16,624 bases of DNA, from assembly GCF_001279725.1 (NCBI RefSeq), contig NZ_LGDE01000004.1:1-16624 (forward strand), in the 5' to 3' direction. Under the pieces are notes generated by a model that saw nothing but the letters and a program-made list of their open reading frames with translations, made no database searches and was not told where the DNA came from. The translations under genes and the position numbers were made by a program. Source of the stretch: Streptomyces sp. WM4235. GTDB taxonomy: Bacteria > Actinomycetota > Actinomycetes > Streptomycetales > Streptomycetaceae. Below, piece by piece: positions 1 through 7,249 of this stretch. The stretch's first letter is position 1. Each line of letters begins with the position of its first letter.

Positions 1-262
1 CTGCACTGGTCACACTGGCGAAGACTCAGTCAGACACGCGCCCGCGACAGCCACTACAAACAACGCGGACATACCCCTTAACTGTGATTGCAGTACTAGC
101 CGAGGACTGTCCAACCACCACCGTCGTCCGAACCCGCCACATAGAGCAGCGGGCTGACCCGCTCGAGTCCCGCTCGCGCAGGCCGCGAGCGGCGCCATGC
201 TCAGGAGGTCTCCCTAAGGGCTCGCAGAGAATCAAGGTGTTGCTTCCCGTGGTTCGGCTCGT
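1..262. other. Stretch without a recognisable gene
   Basis: No frame on either strand has a convincing start, ribosome binding site and protein-like sequence. The only structure I see is a pair of adjacent GC-rich hairpins at 148-192, listed separately. The right part leads into the transposase fragment that begins near 263. Confidence 0.5.
148..192. terminator. Two consecutive GC-rich hairpins, possible terminator
   Basis: AGCGGG at 148-153 pairs with CCCGCT at 158-163 across a CTGA loop. Six bases further, CCGCTCGCG at 170-178 pairs perfectly with CGCGAGCGG at 184-192 across a 5-nt loop. There is no T-run, but actinomycete terminators often lack one. Which transcript it would end is unknown, because no intact gene lies next to it. 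Confidence 0.3.
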
Positions 263-500
263 TCGTGTGGTCAGCGCATATCCGACGAGATCCGCAATCA
301 ACTCGGCCTGACGTTCGCGATGTTGTTCCCGCATCTGGACGAGCAGCAGCGTCGTCTGCTGATGGGAGCCGAAGCCCGAATCCTGAGGCACGGCGGGATC
401 CGAGCGAGCGCCCGGGCGGCCGTGGTCAGCGAGACGACCGTCCGCAAGGGCGTGGATGAGCTTGAGGCGGGGGCGGAACCGCTGGGCCGGGTCCGCTGTG
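263..500 (+). mobile_element. N-terminal fragment of an ISAzo13-type transposase
   Basis: The forward frame running through 272-499 reads as the start of an ISAzo13-family (Rhodopirellula-type DDE) transposase. It contains FPHLDEQQRRLLMGAEA (about 323-373), HGGIRA, a helix-turn-helix-like SETTVRKGVDELEAG, and GRVR. Only about 75 residues remain of a protein usually several hundred residues long, and the DDE catalytic domain is absent. Homology seems to stop abruptly near 497-500, where the frame continues into unrelated sequence. The usual start codon is not in frame, so the 5' end may also be altered. It is a dead remnant. The family call is from memory of the conserved N-terminus and is fairly secure. 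Confidence 0.65.
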
Positions 501-643
501 CGGCGCCAGCCCTCCAGCAGTCGCTCGACGTCGCAGGCGATCGTCTCCGTCAGGTCCCCGCCGTCGACGCCCTGACCGTTGGCGTCGATGAACCCGAAGC
601 AGGCGACCACCGCCCCCTCGATAGCCTCACGCAGGGCATCGGG
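497..643 (-). pseudogene. Unrecognised coding fragment abutting the transposase remnant
   Basis: On the reverse strand, 643 to about 497 reads PDALREAIEGAVVACFGFID, then ANGQGVDGGDL and an acidic/hydrophobic helix ending RLLEGWRRTADPA. Codons are GC3-rich and the composition is protein-like. Reading on below 497 enters the antisense of the transposase fragment, so the fragment has lost its downstream end there. Upstream of 643 the frame fades without a clear start. I do not recognise the family. It may be the end of a gene interrupted by the insertion sequence. Confidence 0.3.
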
Positions 644-983
644 TGGGAGAGATGGTCACGTCGAGCTCCTTCGTGCGCGCTCGTCCTCCAGAGCCCAAGG
701 GCTGCCCCGTTCCCGGGTCCCTGCCTCGGCGGGGGGTGTGCTTCGCTTGCCGAAGCCGGCTCGACTACAAGGGGTATCTCGTTGGATCGGAACCCCACCT
801 GTTGCTTCTGTTGGCTGACAGTCGACCTCGAACAGGACCTGGACGCACAGGAACTCCGGCTGGGTCCTGCACACTCAAGCAACGCGCGGCAGCTGGCCTA
901 CTCCCACTCAGCTGTCTGGGCGAGCGCATCCACCCGAACATGGGCCTGTGGTGGGAGCTTTGAAGCCCGCGGGCCGGGTCGGG
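644..983. other. Stretch without a recognisable gene
   Basis: Open frames exist on both strands but are arginine/serine/proline-rich, lack ribosome binding sites and show no motif. I see no strong inverted repeat. It separates the debris at the left edge from the reverse-strand hypothetical gene ending at 984. Confidence 0.4.
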
Positions 984-1370
984 TCAGACCATCGATGAAC
1001 CCTTGAAGTCGTGGGCCCGGTAGCCGTGCCCGTCCTTGTGCCAGTCCAGGAACAGCACCCCGCCCCCGTACGCACTGCCGACGGCCCGGTGACTGATCAC
1101 GGGGGTGCGGAAGTGCCCGTCGTGATCGCCCTTGGACATCACGCGCTCCATCCGGTCCCCCAGCGAGATATCCCGCTCGGTCACCACCAGGTCCGTGCCA
1201 TCTCCGGACTGCATGATCTGAACCCGAATCCTCGCCCCGTCGAGGATCACGGCGGCCGTCCCGTAGAACGCCGGGCCATCCCATCGGACGTCGGCATACG
1301 CGTGGGCGGTGGGCCCGGACCGCGCCGCGCACACCCGCACGGTCACCCAGGTGTCCAGGTGAGCGATCAC
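984..1370 (-). CDS. Hypothetical protein, probably the 3' part of a frameshifted gene
   Basis: A 128-residue reverse frame starting at a GTG (1370), beginning VIAHLDTWVTVRVCAARSG, with later segments RWDGPAFYG, RVQIMQSGDGTDLVV and GGGVLFLDWHKDGHGYRAHD. The composition is that of a real, mostly beta-strand protein, and codon use fits the host. I do not recognise a named family. The assigned start is poor: no Shine-Dalgarno sequence lies upstream of the GTG, and the frame stays open further upstream without a better start. A second frame upstream ends at 1367-1369, overlapping this GTG, with protein-like sequence (GPKTHSWGETSALT). Removing one base shift would join the two smoothly. I therefore suspect this is the downstream part of a longer gene broken by an indel, rather than a translationally coupled second gene. 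Confidence 0.5.
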   Translation of the reverse strand: MIAHLDTWVTVRVCAARSGPTAHAYADVRWDGPAFYGTAAVILDGARIRVQIMQSGDGTDLVVTERDISLGDRMERVMSKGDHDGHFRTPVISHRAVGSAYGGGVLFLDWHKDGHGYRAHDFKGSSMV

Positions 1371-1490
1371 GTCAGCGCTGACGTTTCGCCCCAGGAATGC
1401 GTCTTCGGACCGATCACTTCGGCGGCCCGGGGAACAAGATCAAGTACTTCGCGCCGAAGGCCGACCCGATGGTGCCCGCGGCCATCCTCT
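1371..1490 (-). pseudogene. Upstream remnant of the hypothetical gene at 984-1370
   Basis: Two short reverse-strand reading stretches look protein-like but are in different frames. One is a 23-codon stretch at 1414-1485 beginning MAAGTIGSAFGAKYLILFPG and closing at a TGA. The other is a frame through about 1369-1440 that contains EVIGPKTHSWGETSALT and ends at the TGA overlapping the GTG at 1370. Read in series with two single-base shifts they would form one polypeptide leading into the 984-1370 frame. This points to a decayed gene (or sequencing indels). No family is recognised. Confidence 0.3.
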
Positions 1491-1582
1491 GCTCACCGAG
1501 GGCGTCGGCGTGTCCTGCAGCCCGTCACCAGCATCTCGGCCCAGACGGCCGACGCTGCAACATCCGGCGAACCGTACGGCCG

Positions 1583-1606
1583 GTTCCCAACGCAATTATC
1601 GGGTAA
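1583..1606 (+). promoter_or_regulatory. SigB-like stress promoter candidate for the nfeD-SPFH pair
   Basis: GTTC at 1583-1586, a 14-nt spacer, then GGGTAA at 1601-1606 fits the Streptomyces SigB/SigF-type pattern (GNNT, 14-16 nt, GGGTA plus a pyrimidine) except for the last base. It lies about 57 bases before the ATG at 1663, a sensible leader length. The family consensus is established; use of this site is inferred. Confidence 0.45.
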
Positions 1607-1662
1607 ACACTCACAAAAGGTAGTAAGTGGCGCTCTCCTTCACTCACGAGGAGGCGTAAAGC

Positions 1663-2100
1663 ATGGAGCCCTGGCTGCTTTGGCTGATCGTCGCTCTGGT
1701 CTTGGGTGCGGTGGAGATAGTCACTCTCACCGCCGCGCTCGGGCTGCTGGGCGGCGCAGCACTGGTCACAGCCGTATTCGCCTCTGTCGGTTTGCCCCTG
1801 CCCTGGCAGTTTCTACTGTTCGCGGTCGTGTCGGCCGTCGGCGTGGCTTTCGTGCGCCCGGTCGCGCTTCGCCGCCTGTCCTCACCGCCGAACGGGGATG
1901 GACGCTTCGGTGTCGACGCCCTCGTCGGCGAGGCCGCCTACGTGACATCGGAGGTGTCGAAGCTGGGCGGCAGAGTCCGTATCGGTGGCGAGGAGTGGAC
2001 GGCGCGTGCCTACGACGAGACGCTGGTGATCCCTCCCGGCACGGCCGTCGATGTCATGGAGATCAAGGGCACCACCGCACTCGTCTACCCCCGGGAGTGA
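1663..2100 (+). CDS. NfeD-like membrane protein
   Basis: This 145-residue protein matches the short form of the NfeD family, which partners SPFH/stomatin proteins in membrane quality control and microdomain organisation. Three hydrophobic segments lie at about residues 4-22, 24-42 and 47-66. A small soluble OB-fold domain follows at about 82-144. It carries the family pattern ALVGEAAYVTSEVSKLGG, then VRIGGEEWTARA, then the glycine/valine strand GTAVDVMEIKGTTALV. There is no N-terminal serine-protease domain as in long NfeD proteins. The ATG is supported by a strong GAGGAGG at 1648-1654, 8 nt upstream. The stop lies 3 nt before the ATG of the SPFH gene, and a GGGAG at the end of this gene probably serves as that gene's ribosome binding site. 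The two are therefore co-transcribed and likely translationally coupled. Confidence 0.93.
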   Translation: MEPWLLWLIVALVLGAVEIVTLTAALGLLGGAALVTAVFASVGLPLPWQFLLFAVVSAVGVAFVRPVALRRLSSPPNGDGRFGVDALVGEAAYVTSEVSKLGGRVRIGGEEWTARAYDETLVIPPGTAVDVMEIKGTTALVYPRE

Positions 2101-2103
2101 GCC

Positions 2104-3174
2104 ATGGAGATGTCCGCCTTCCTCATAGCCGGTCTCCTCGTCGCGGTACTCGCCGTGTTCACCGTGGTGCGAGCGGTACGGATCGTCCCCCAGGCCCGCG
2201 CACGCAACGTCGAGCGGCTCGGCCGCTACCACCGCACGCTGAAGCCCGGACTGAACGTCGTCATCCCCTACGTCGACCGCGTCTACCCGGTGATCGACCT
2301 GCGTGAGCAGGTCGTCTCCTTCCAACCACAACCGGTCATCACGGAGGACAACCTCGTCGTCGAGATCGACACCGTCCTGTACTTCCAGGTCACCGACCCG
2401 CGCGCGGCGGCCTACGAGATCGCCAACTTCCTCCAGGCGGTGGAACAGCTGACGGTCACCACGCTGCGCAACGTCGTCGGATCCATGGACCTGGAAAAGA
2501 CCCTGACCTCGCGGGACACCATCAACAACCAGCTCCGCGGTGTCCTTGACGAAGCCACCGGCAAGTGGGGGCTCAGAGTCAACCGGGTGGAGATCAAGGC
2601 CATCGACCCGCCTCAGTCCATCAAGGACGCGATGGAGAAGCAGATGCGGGCCGAGCGGGACAAACGCGCCGCCATCCTCGGGGCCGAGGGGCAGCGCCAA
2701 TCCCAGATCCTCACCGCGGAAGGCGACAAGCAGTCCGCCGTCCTGCGCGCCGAGGGCAACCGGACCGCCGAGATCCTCAAGGCTGAGGGCCAGTCAAGGG
2801 CCATCGACGAGGTCTTCCAAGCCGTCCACCGCAACGATCCCGACCCGAAACTGCTCGCCTACCAGTACCTCCAGGTACTCCCCCAGCTCGCGCAGGGGCC
2901 GGGCAACACGTTCTGGGTGATACCCGGCGAGGTCACCTCCGCCCTCCAGAACGTCACCCGTGCCTTCACCGAGTCCCTTCCCCAGTCCGCCGCCACCCGC
3001 GAGGCGTCCTCCGACGACCCGGCCGTCCAGGCCGCGAAAGACGCGGCGAAAGCCGCGGAAGCCGCCGCAGAAGCCCTCGCCGACGCCGCCGAGGCCGACA
3101 GCGGGGCCGCGACACAGCCCAGGACCGCAGGGTACGGCTCTGGGGCAACACCGGCGTCCGGGTCACCGAGCTGA
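2104..3174 (+). CDS. SPFH/Band 7 (stomatin-like, QmcA/HflK-type) protein
   Basis: This 356-residue protein has one N-terminal membrane anchor (about residues 5-27). The SPFH domain follows, with landmarks ERLGRYHRTLKPGLNVVIPY, DLREQVVSF, TEDNLVVEIDTVLYFQV and LRNVVGSMDLEKTLTSRD, and ends near the conserved VEIKAIDPPQSIKDAMEKQM (162-181). A coiled-coil stretch follows with AEG repeated at 194-196, 205-207, 216-218 and 227-229, an exact 11-residue period. The C-terminal tail from about 293 is rich in Ala and Asp and probably disordered. The family forms cage-like oligomers on membranes. The gene follows the NfeD gene by 3 nt, the classical arrangement. Length and order agree with typical actinobacterial members. 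No terminator is obvious directly downstream. Confidence 0.95.
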   Translation: MEMSAFLIAGLLVAVLAVFTVVRAVRIVPQARARNVERLGRYHRTLKPGLNVVIPYVDRVYPVIDLREQVVSFQPQPVITEDNLVVEIDTVLYFQVTDPRAAAYEIANFLQAVEQLTVTTLRNVVGSMDLEKTLTSRDTINNQLRGVLDEATGKWGLRVNRVEIKAIDPPQSIKDAMEKQMRAERDKRAAILGAEGQRQSQILTAEGDKQSAVLRAEGNRTAEILKAEGQSRAIDEVFQAVHRNDPDPKLLAYQYLQVLPQLAQGPGNTFWVIPGEVTSALQNVTRAFTESLPQSAATREASSDDPAVQAAKDAAKAAEAAAEALADAAEADSGAATQPRTAGYGSGATPASGSPS

Positions 3175-4100
3175 GTCCGCTGTTCGCATCGCAACGAGTC
3201 CACACGGAACACAAGTCGGCCTCGTGGAGCCAGTCGAGCAACGGCATGAGACACTGCCGCGCCACGGTTCGCCGGCTGCATCTCCCCACGCACGGCGAAG
3301 CGTCGGCCCCGCACGGACACAGAAGCACACGAGGACGAAGGCCAGGAGCAGGTGAAGCCCACCGTCTGGCCATCCCCCAAAGGCCCAGCTCTCGCTCGTA
3401 GGATCAGAAGGCCTTGGGGTACTGGGTGTGGCTGTCAAGCTCGTGTCCAACGGAAGCCGCCTGACCCACCACGGCCCCCATGGGATGGTGGAGCGGAAGC
3501 GGGCGACACCCGGAGAGACCCGGGGCCAGGAAGCAGCGTGCGCGGACGGCGCCACCGTCAAGGAACGGAGGGACGCGTCCGCGAGTCGGCCGACGGGCGG
3601 AGCCCGAGGCTTCTCTCCAGGAGGAGCCGGTGGGCGCGCGGGCCAGATGTCGTCGAGCCGAGACCGGGCCGCTGGGTCGGAGGGCGAGGTCAGGGCACGG
3701 TGGCGCAACCTGCCGATGCGGGCCGGCTGCGGTCTGGGGCGGCCGCCACGGCACGAGCCTGACTGGCGAGACGGGAGAGAGCCACGCGGGTCCTGAGGTG
3801 TGCGCGGAGCCTGCCGGCCGATCGGCCTGTACGGCGTTGCGCGTGCTTGCCCGGCCCTCCTATCGGACGTGTTTCTCCAGCGCTTGCCGAGGGTGTTCTT
3901 TCTCAATGCCGAGGAGGCGCGCGCCGCAAATCTGCACCCGAAGACCACGATTCACATCGCCGGTGCGCCGTGACCGCTTCCCGGGCTGCCACCAGAAGTA
4001 CCGTCAGAAGTCGGGCCGAGCCCGAGCCGGCGGGTCGCCCCCGGATGAGGCACGCCCCAGCCGTGACCACGTCAGAAGGCCCGGACAGCGCCCCGACCGC
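3175..4100. other. Long interval without a convincing gene
   Basis: About 930 bases between the SPFH stop and the kinase terminator. Open frames are numerous because of high GC, but they are arginine/proline-rich, start-poor and motif-free. The most protein-like piece is a forward frame at 3800-3973 (57 codons from a GTG) ending RVFFLNAEEARAANLHPKT and a few more residues. It has no good ribosome binding site and only moderate third-position GC bias, so I treat it as a possible gene remnant rather than a gene. A weak dyad, CCACCA...TGGTGG, lies near 3470-3490. Confidence 0.45.
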
Positions 4101-4134
4101 GATCCGCAACTCGCCCTCTGGTGATGTGCGGATC
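4101..4134 (-). terminator. Hairpin just downstream of the kinase gene
   Basis: GATCCGCA at 4101-4108 pairs perfectly with TGCGGATC at 4127-4134 across an 18-nt loop. The hairpin begins 4 nt after the kinase stop codon on the reverse strand. There is no T-run, so it would be an actinomycete-type intrinsic terminator or a 3' end stabiliser. Confidence 0.4.
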
Positions 4135-4138
4135 AGTC

Positions 4139-5863
4139 TCAGCAGCGGGTGAGCGTACCGCTCTTCAGGGTGGATTTGTCGCTGACCAGCCAGCCTGCGG
4201 TGTTCGTGCCGTCGATGCGGGCGTAGATCCACTTGTTGCCGTGGGCATTGGTGACGTAGCAGTGGTAGTAGACCTTCACGCCGGACTTGACCGCGGTCAC
4301 GAAGGAACACTCCGCGTACGGGCCGGTGTAGAGGTGGGTCTCCTGGGCCGCGTAACCATAGCCGTTGCTGCGGTTCGAGTGGGCCCAGCCGGTGCACGCC
4401 TTCGACACCGGGGTGGGGTCCTTCACCGGGGAGCTGGTCCTTGCCTTCGGCGAATCGGACGGGTTCGTGGCCGGGCCACCGCCGCCGTTGCCGGGAGTTG
4501 GCGAGGAACCTTTCTCACGGCCCTCGGCCTTCTTCGAGGGTGCGATGGACGGAGTCTCGCCAGGGCCTATGGGCGACAGGTCTCCCGGGGAGGGCGGGTC
4601 GTCGGACACGTCACCGTCGGCGGCGGTGCTCGGGGTTGGATGCGCCGTGCTCGACCCGCCGCCGCGCGCATCGCCCCGCGTGTCCATCAGGGCGTAGGCG
4701 ACTCCGCCGCAGGTCAGGACAGTGGCGGCCGCCACCGTGACGACGGTACGGGTGCGGCGGCCGCGCCCGGGGACGACCGTGGCACGGGTCTCGGAACGGC
4801 TGCGGTGACCGTCGGGTGTGCCGGCGGCCGTGCCCGGCCGCACGGCGCCCGGCTGCGGAGGGGCTCCGTAGGCGCCGATCGGCGTAGAGGAGGCGACGGA
4901 CTGGGGGGCAGGCTGGGAGAACGGCGCGGCGGGGGGAGCGAAGGCCCGCGGAGGGATGGGCTGGGGGGCCGGGGCCGGGGGGAGGGCCGCCCTCCCGACC
5001 TCGGCAACCGCCTCCAGCATTCTCCGCGCCTGCCCGGCGTCGGGCCGCTGCAGCGGGTTCTTGGCCATCAGCGCCTGCAGCACCGGGGCCAGCGGTCCGG
5101 CGCGGCGGGGCTCCGGCAGCGGTTCGCCGACGATCGCCGCCAGCGTGGACCACACCGACGTACGACGGAAGGGCCAAGAGCCTTCCACGGCCGCGTACAG
5201 CGTCATGCCGAGCGCCCAGATGTCCGACGCGGCACCCGGTTCCCGGCCCTGTGCGCGTTCCGGCGGCAGATAGTCGAGGGAGCCTACGATCTGACCGCTC
5301 TGGGTCAGCTTGGCCAGGGCCTCGTCGCCAGAGGTCTCCATGCTGGCGATGCCGAAGTCGGTGAGTACGACCCTGCCTCCGGGCTCAAGCAGTACGTTGC
5401 CGGGCTTGACGTCACGGTGGAGGACCCCGGCCCGGTGCGCCGCGTCGAGCGCGTCCATCAGCTTGGCGCCGATCGCGGCCGCTTCGCGCGGGTCAATTGG
5501 GCCGCGCTGCGCCAGCACCTCGTCGAGGGAGGGTCCGTCGACCAGTTCCATGACGATGACCGGGAGTCCCCGCTCCTCGACCACGTCGTGCACGGTGACC
5601 ACACCGCTGTGCCGGATACGGGCGGCGGCCTGCGCCTCCCGCTGCATACGGACCCGTAGGTCGGCCAGTTCGGCCGGGGAAGCGTCGGTGTAGGCCCGCA
5701 GGACCTTGACGGCGACCTCGCGGTTCAGCAGTTGGTCCACCGCCCGGGCGACCACACCCATGCCGCCGCGCCCGATCATCGCGGTCACGCGGTATCGCCC
5801 GCCCAGAACCTCGCCGACCAACTCCGCGCCGTTCGCCCCCGCCACCTGTCCCGCTCCGTTCAT
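4139..5863 (-). CDS. Transmembrane PknB-like Ser/Thr protein kinase
   Basis: A 574-residue eukaryotic-type kinase. The catalytic domain spans about residues 24-288: glycine loop GRGGMG (31-36), ATP-binding Lys53 in AVKVL, catalytic HRDVKPGNVLL (149-159, HRD intact), DFG (169-171), activation loop with Ser/Thr, and PPE (200-202) in place of APE. A Pro/Ala-rich juxtamembrane region (about 292-370) leads to a single membrane span at about 371-393, then a Ser/Thr/Pro-rich linker. The outer domain (488-574) has four cysteines (490, 519, 535, 574) and an SH3-like beta pattern (ETHLYTGPYAECSF, GVKVYYHCYV, KWIYARIDG, GWLV). No PASTA repeats are present, so its signal is unlikely to be muropeptides of the PknB type. 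It is probably monocistronic. The ATG at 5863 is chosen because the kinase core begins about 20 residues later; the ribosome binding site is weak. Function beyond signalling is unknown. Confidence 0.95.
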   Translation of the reverse strand: MNGAGQVAGANGAELVGEVLGGRYRVTAMIGRGGMGVVARAVDQLLNREVAVKVLRAYTDASPAELADLRVRMQREAQAAARIRHSGVVTVHDVVEERGLPVIVMELVDGPSLDEVLAQRGPIDPREAAAIGAKLMDALDAAHRAGVLHRDVKPGNVLLEPGGRVVLTDFGIASMETSGDEALAKLTQSGQIVGSLDYLPPERAQGREPGAASDIWALGMTLYAAVEGSWPFRRTSVWSTLAAIVGEPLPEPRRAGPLAPVLQALMAKNPLQRPDAGQARRMLEAVAEVGRAALPPAPAPQPIPPRAFAPPAAPFSQPAPQSVASSTPIGAYGAPPQPGAVRPGTAAGTPDGHRSRSETRATVVPGRGRRTRTVVTVAAATVLTCGGVAYALMDTRGDARGGGSSTAHPTPSTAADGDVSDDPPSPGDLSPIGPGETPSIAPSKKAEGREKGSSPTPGNGGGGPATNPSDSPKARTSSPVKDPTPVSKACTGWAHSNRSNGYGYAAQETHLYTGPYAECSFVTAVKSGVKVYYHCYVTNAHGNKWIYARIDGTNTAGWLVSDKSTLKSGTLTRC

Positions 5864-6534
5864 CGCACTGTTGAAGATCCGCGGGCACCAGCGTAGGGGT
5901 ACACCTGCCGTAGGGTCACACGGCCCAGCTCGCGGTGCGCAGGTGCACCTTCCAACAGCCCGCGATCATCCAGACATCTGAGGCGAGATCAGGACACTCG
6001 CGCCGTTTCCCGCGCGGCGCGCCCGGTCGAGCAACTTCCGCAGCCAGACCAGCCATCCCGCCGCGCAGGCGCCGACGACGTGGCGAAGAGCACTGGACAG
6101 GCGCGCGGGGGCGCTCCGGACGATGCCGGTGAGAAGAACAGTGAGGACCACGACGCCGAGTCCTCGGGCACAGCGGACACTCCGGGTCGCTCTCGCGCAC
6201 CCGGCTCCGAAACGTCTTCCCGATCTGCGGCCGCCGGCGTCGGGGGCACGGAGTGCGGTCACCGTACGAGTCGCCGCAGGCACCGGCGTCCCGTTCGTTC
6301 AAGCCTGTCGAGCAACCGCACGCCGGCAGGGCCGTCCCTCGATCGACAGCGCGGGTCGGCGTTCGGGGCGCCGACGGACTCGCGGACGCCACTTCCCTCC
6401 TCGTCTATCCCTCCTACCAGAGACCTCAGCCGAAGCGGGGACAGGCGCTCCAGTCCCCGGGCAACGGCGGGCGTCACTCGCCGGGGCGTTGTCGATCCGC
6501 GGAAGATCGTCAGCGAGCCGGCCCCGCCCTGCTA
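5864..6534. other. Interval with at most one small gene
   Basis: About 670 bases between the kinase start and the acetyltransferase terminator. It must hold the kinase promoter, but I could not pick a convincing -10/-35 pair. The only plausible coding candidate is the reverse frame at 5966-6283, listed separately. The remaining frames are low-complexity Arg/Pro/Ser translations of GC-rich DNA. Confidence 0.4.
5966..6283 (-). CDS. Possible small membrane protein, unrecognised
   Basis: A 105-codon reverse frame from a GTG at 6283. It has a basic N-terminal third (rich in Arg), a hydrophobic run GLGVVVLTVLLTGIV at about residues 41-55, and a second semi-hydrophobic stretch HVVGACAAGWLVWLRKLL at about 68-85, ending QMSG. 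Third codon positions are mostly G or C. A weak GGGA lies about 7 nt before the GTG. No family is recognised and overlapping frames are open, so it could be spurious. If real, it would be an inner-membrane protein with one or two spans, transcribed away from the acetyltransferase terminator and toward nothing obvious. Confidence 0.3.
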   Translation of the reverse strand: MPAATRTVTALRAPDAGGRRSGRRFGAGCARATRSVRCARGLGVVVLTVLLTGIVRSAPARLSSALRHVVGACAAGWLVWLRKLLDRARRAGNGASVLISPQMSG

Positions 6535-6558
6535 CAGGCGTCCGACAACGGGCGCCTG
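6535..6558 (-). terminator. Hairpin downstream of the acetyltransferase gene
   Basis: CAGGCGTCCG at 6535-6544 and CGGGCGCCTG at 6549-6558 form a 10-bp stem with one T-G position and a 4-nt ACAA loop. It begins 12 nt after the acetyltransferase stop codon on the reverse strand. No T-run follows. Confidence 0.45.
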
Positions 6559-6570
6559 CCGGAGGGGCAT

Positions 6571-7122
6571 TCAGCGTGCAGTGTCCGGCCATTCCTCGCG
6601 CAGCATCCCGAAGAGCACGGTGTCGTGCCGCTTGCCCTCGACCAGCACGGTGGACCGACGTCGCCCCTCCTCGCGGAAGCCGATCTTGGTGAAGGCCCGG
6701 ACGGCCCGCTCGTTGCCGCTCCAGGTGTCGAGTTCGATCCGGTGCAGCCCGAAAACTCCGAACAGGTGCCCCGCCAACAATCGCAGCGCGTCGGAGCCAT
6801 GGCCGCAGCCCCAGCGGTCCTGCTCACCGATGGTGACGCCGACCGTGGCCAGCCCTGCGAACGGGTCCAGGTCGCGGTAGTCCACCATGCCGATCACCGT
6901 GCCGTCTGCCAGGTCCTCGACCGTGAAGACGGCCGATTCCCTCGGATTCAGCCGTAGCATCGTCTCAAAGCCAAGCGCGACGGCCTCCGCCGTGACCGGG
7001 CCGAAGCACGGGTTGCCGCCGGCGGCCCAGTGGACCACTTCCGGATCGTTGCGCCACCGAACGTGATGCTCCGCATCCTGCGCGCGAAGAGCGCGAAGGC
7101 TTACCAACTTTCCCTTGATCAT
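6571..7122 (-). CDS. GNAT N-acetyltransferase, RimJ/RimL type
   Basis: A 183-residue protein of the Acetyltransf_3 group, which transfers acetyl from acetyl-CoA to amines or protein N-termini. Landmarks are the N-terminal LVSLRALRAQDAEHHVRWRND (residues 6-26), the strand GTVIGMVDYRDLD (74-86) and the central TVGVTIGEQDRWGCGHG (93-109), where RWGCGHG is the acetyl-CoA pyrophosphate loop. It continues with SDALRLL, the HRIELDTWSGNERAVRAFTK segment (127-146) and IGFREEG, all in canonical order and spacing. The substrate cannot be told. The ATG at 7122 lacks a Shine-Dalgarno sequence. A TATGCT hexamer ends 6 nt before it, so the mRNA may be leaderless. The stop is followed by a hairpin at 6535-6558. 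The DUF1059 gene upstream is 127 nt away on the same strand. Confidence 0.9.
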   Translation of the reverse strand: MIKGKLVSLRALRAQDAEHHVRWRNDPEVVHWAAGGNPCFGPVTAEAVALGFETMLRLNPRESAVFTVEDLADGTVIGMVDYRDLDPFAGLATVGVTIGEQDRWGCGHGSDALRLLAGHLFGVFGLHRIELDTWSGNERAVRAFTKIGFREEGRRRSTVLVEGKRHDTVLFGMLREEWPDTAR

Positions 7123-7249
7123 GAACAGAGCATAGATCTCGGGGCGCTGTTGACGATCTTGAAATCGGTGCCCCGTACCCGCCCCGCCCCCATCCCCTCA
7201 TCCTCTTCGGGCCAGTCCATCCCATGGGCTGCCCGGTGAGGAGCTGTGC

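Noticed and set aside
1367..1370. GTGA start-stop overlap as evidence of translational coupling of two genes
   Set aside because: The upstream frame is short, itself broken, and reads naturally into the downstream protein after a one-base correction, so a frameshift explains it better.
1011..2306. Forward open frame overlapping the NfeD gene and its upstream region
   Set aside because: It overlaps real genes in another frame, has no ribosome binding site and becomes Arg/Pro-rich.
3163..3948. Reverse open frame of 261 codons in the gene-poor interval
   Set aside because: Arg/Pro/Ser-rich translation without motif or ribosome binding site, and it overlaps the end of the SPFH gene.
4121..5659. 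Long forward open frame (512 codons) opposite the kinase gene
   Set aside because: Antisense shadow of an unambiguous kinase; composition is low-complexity Arg/Gly/Val.
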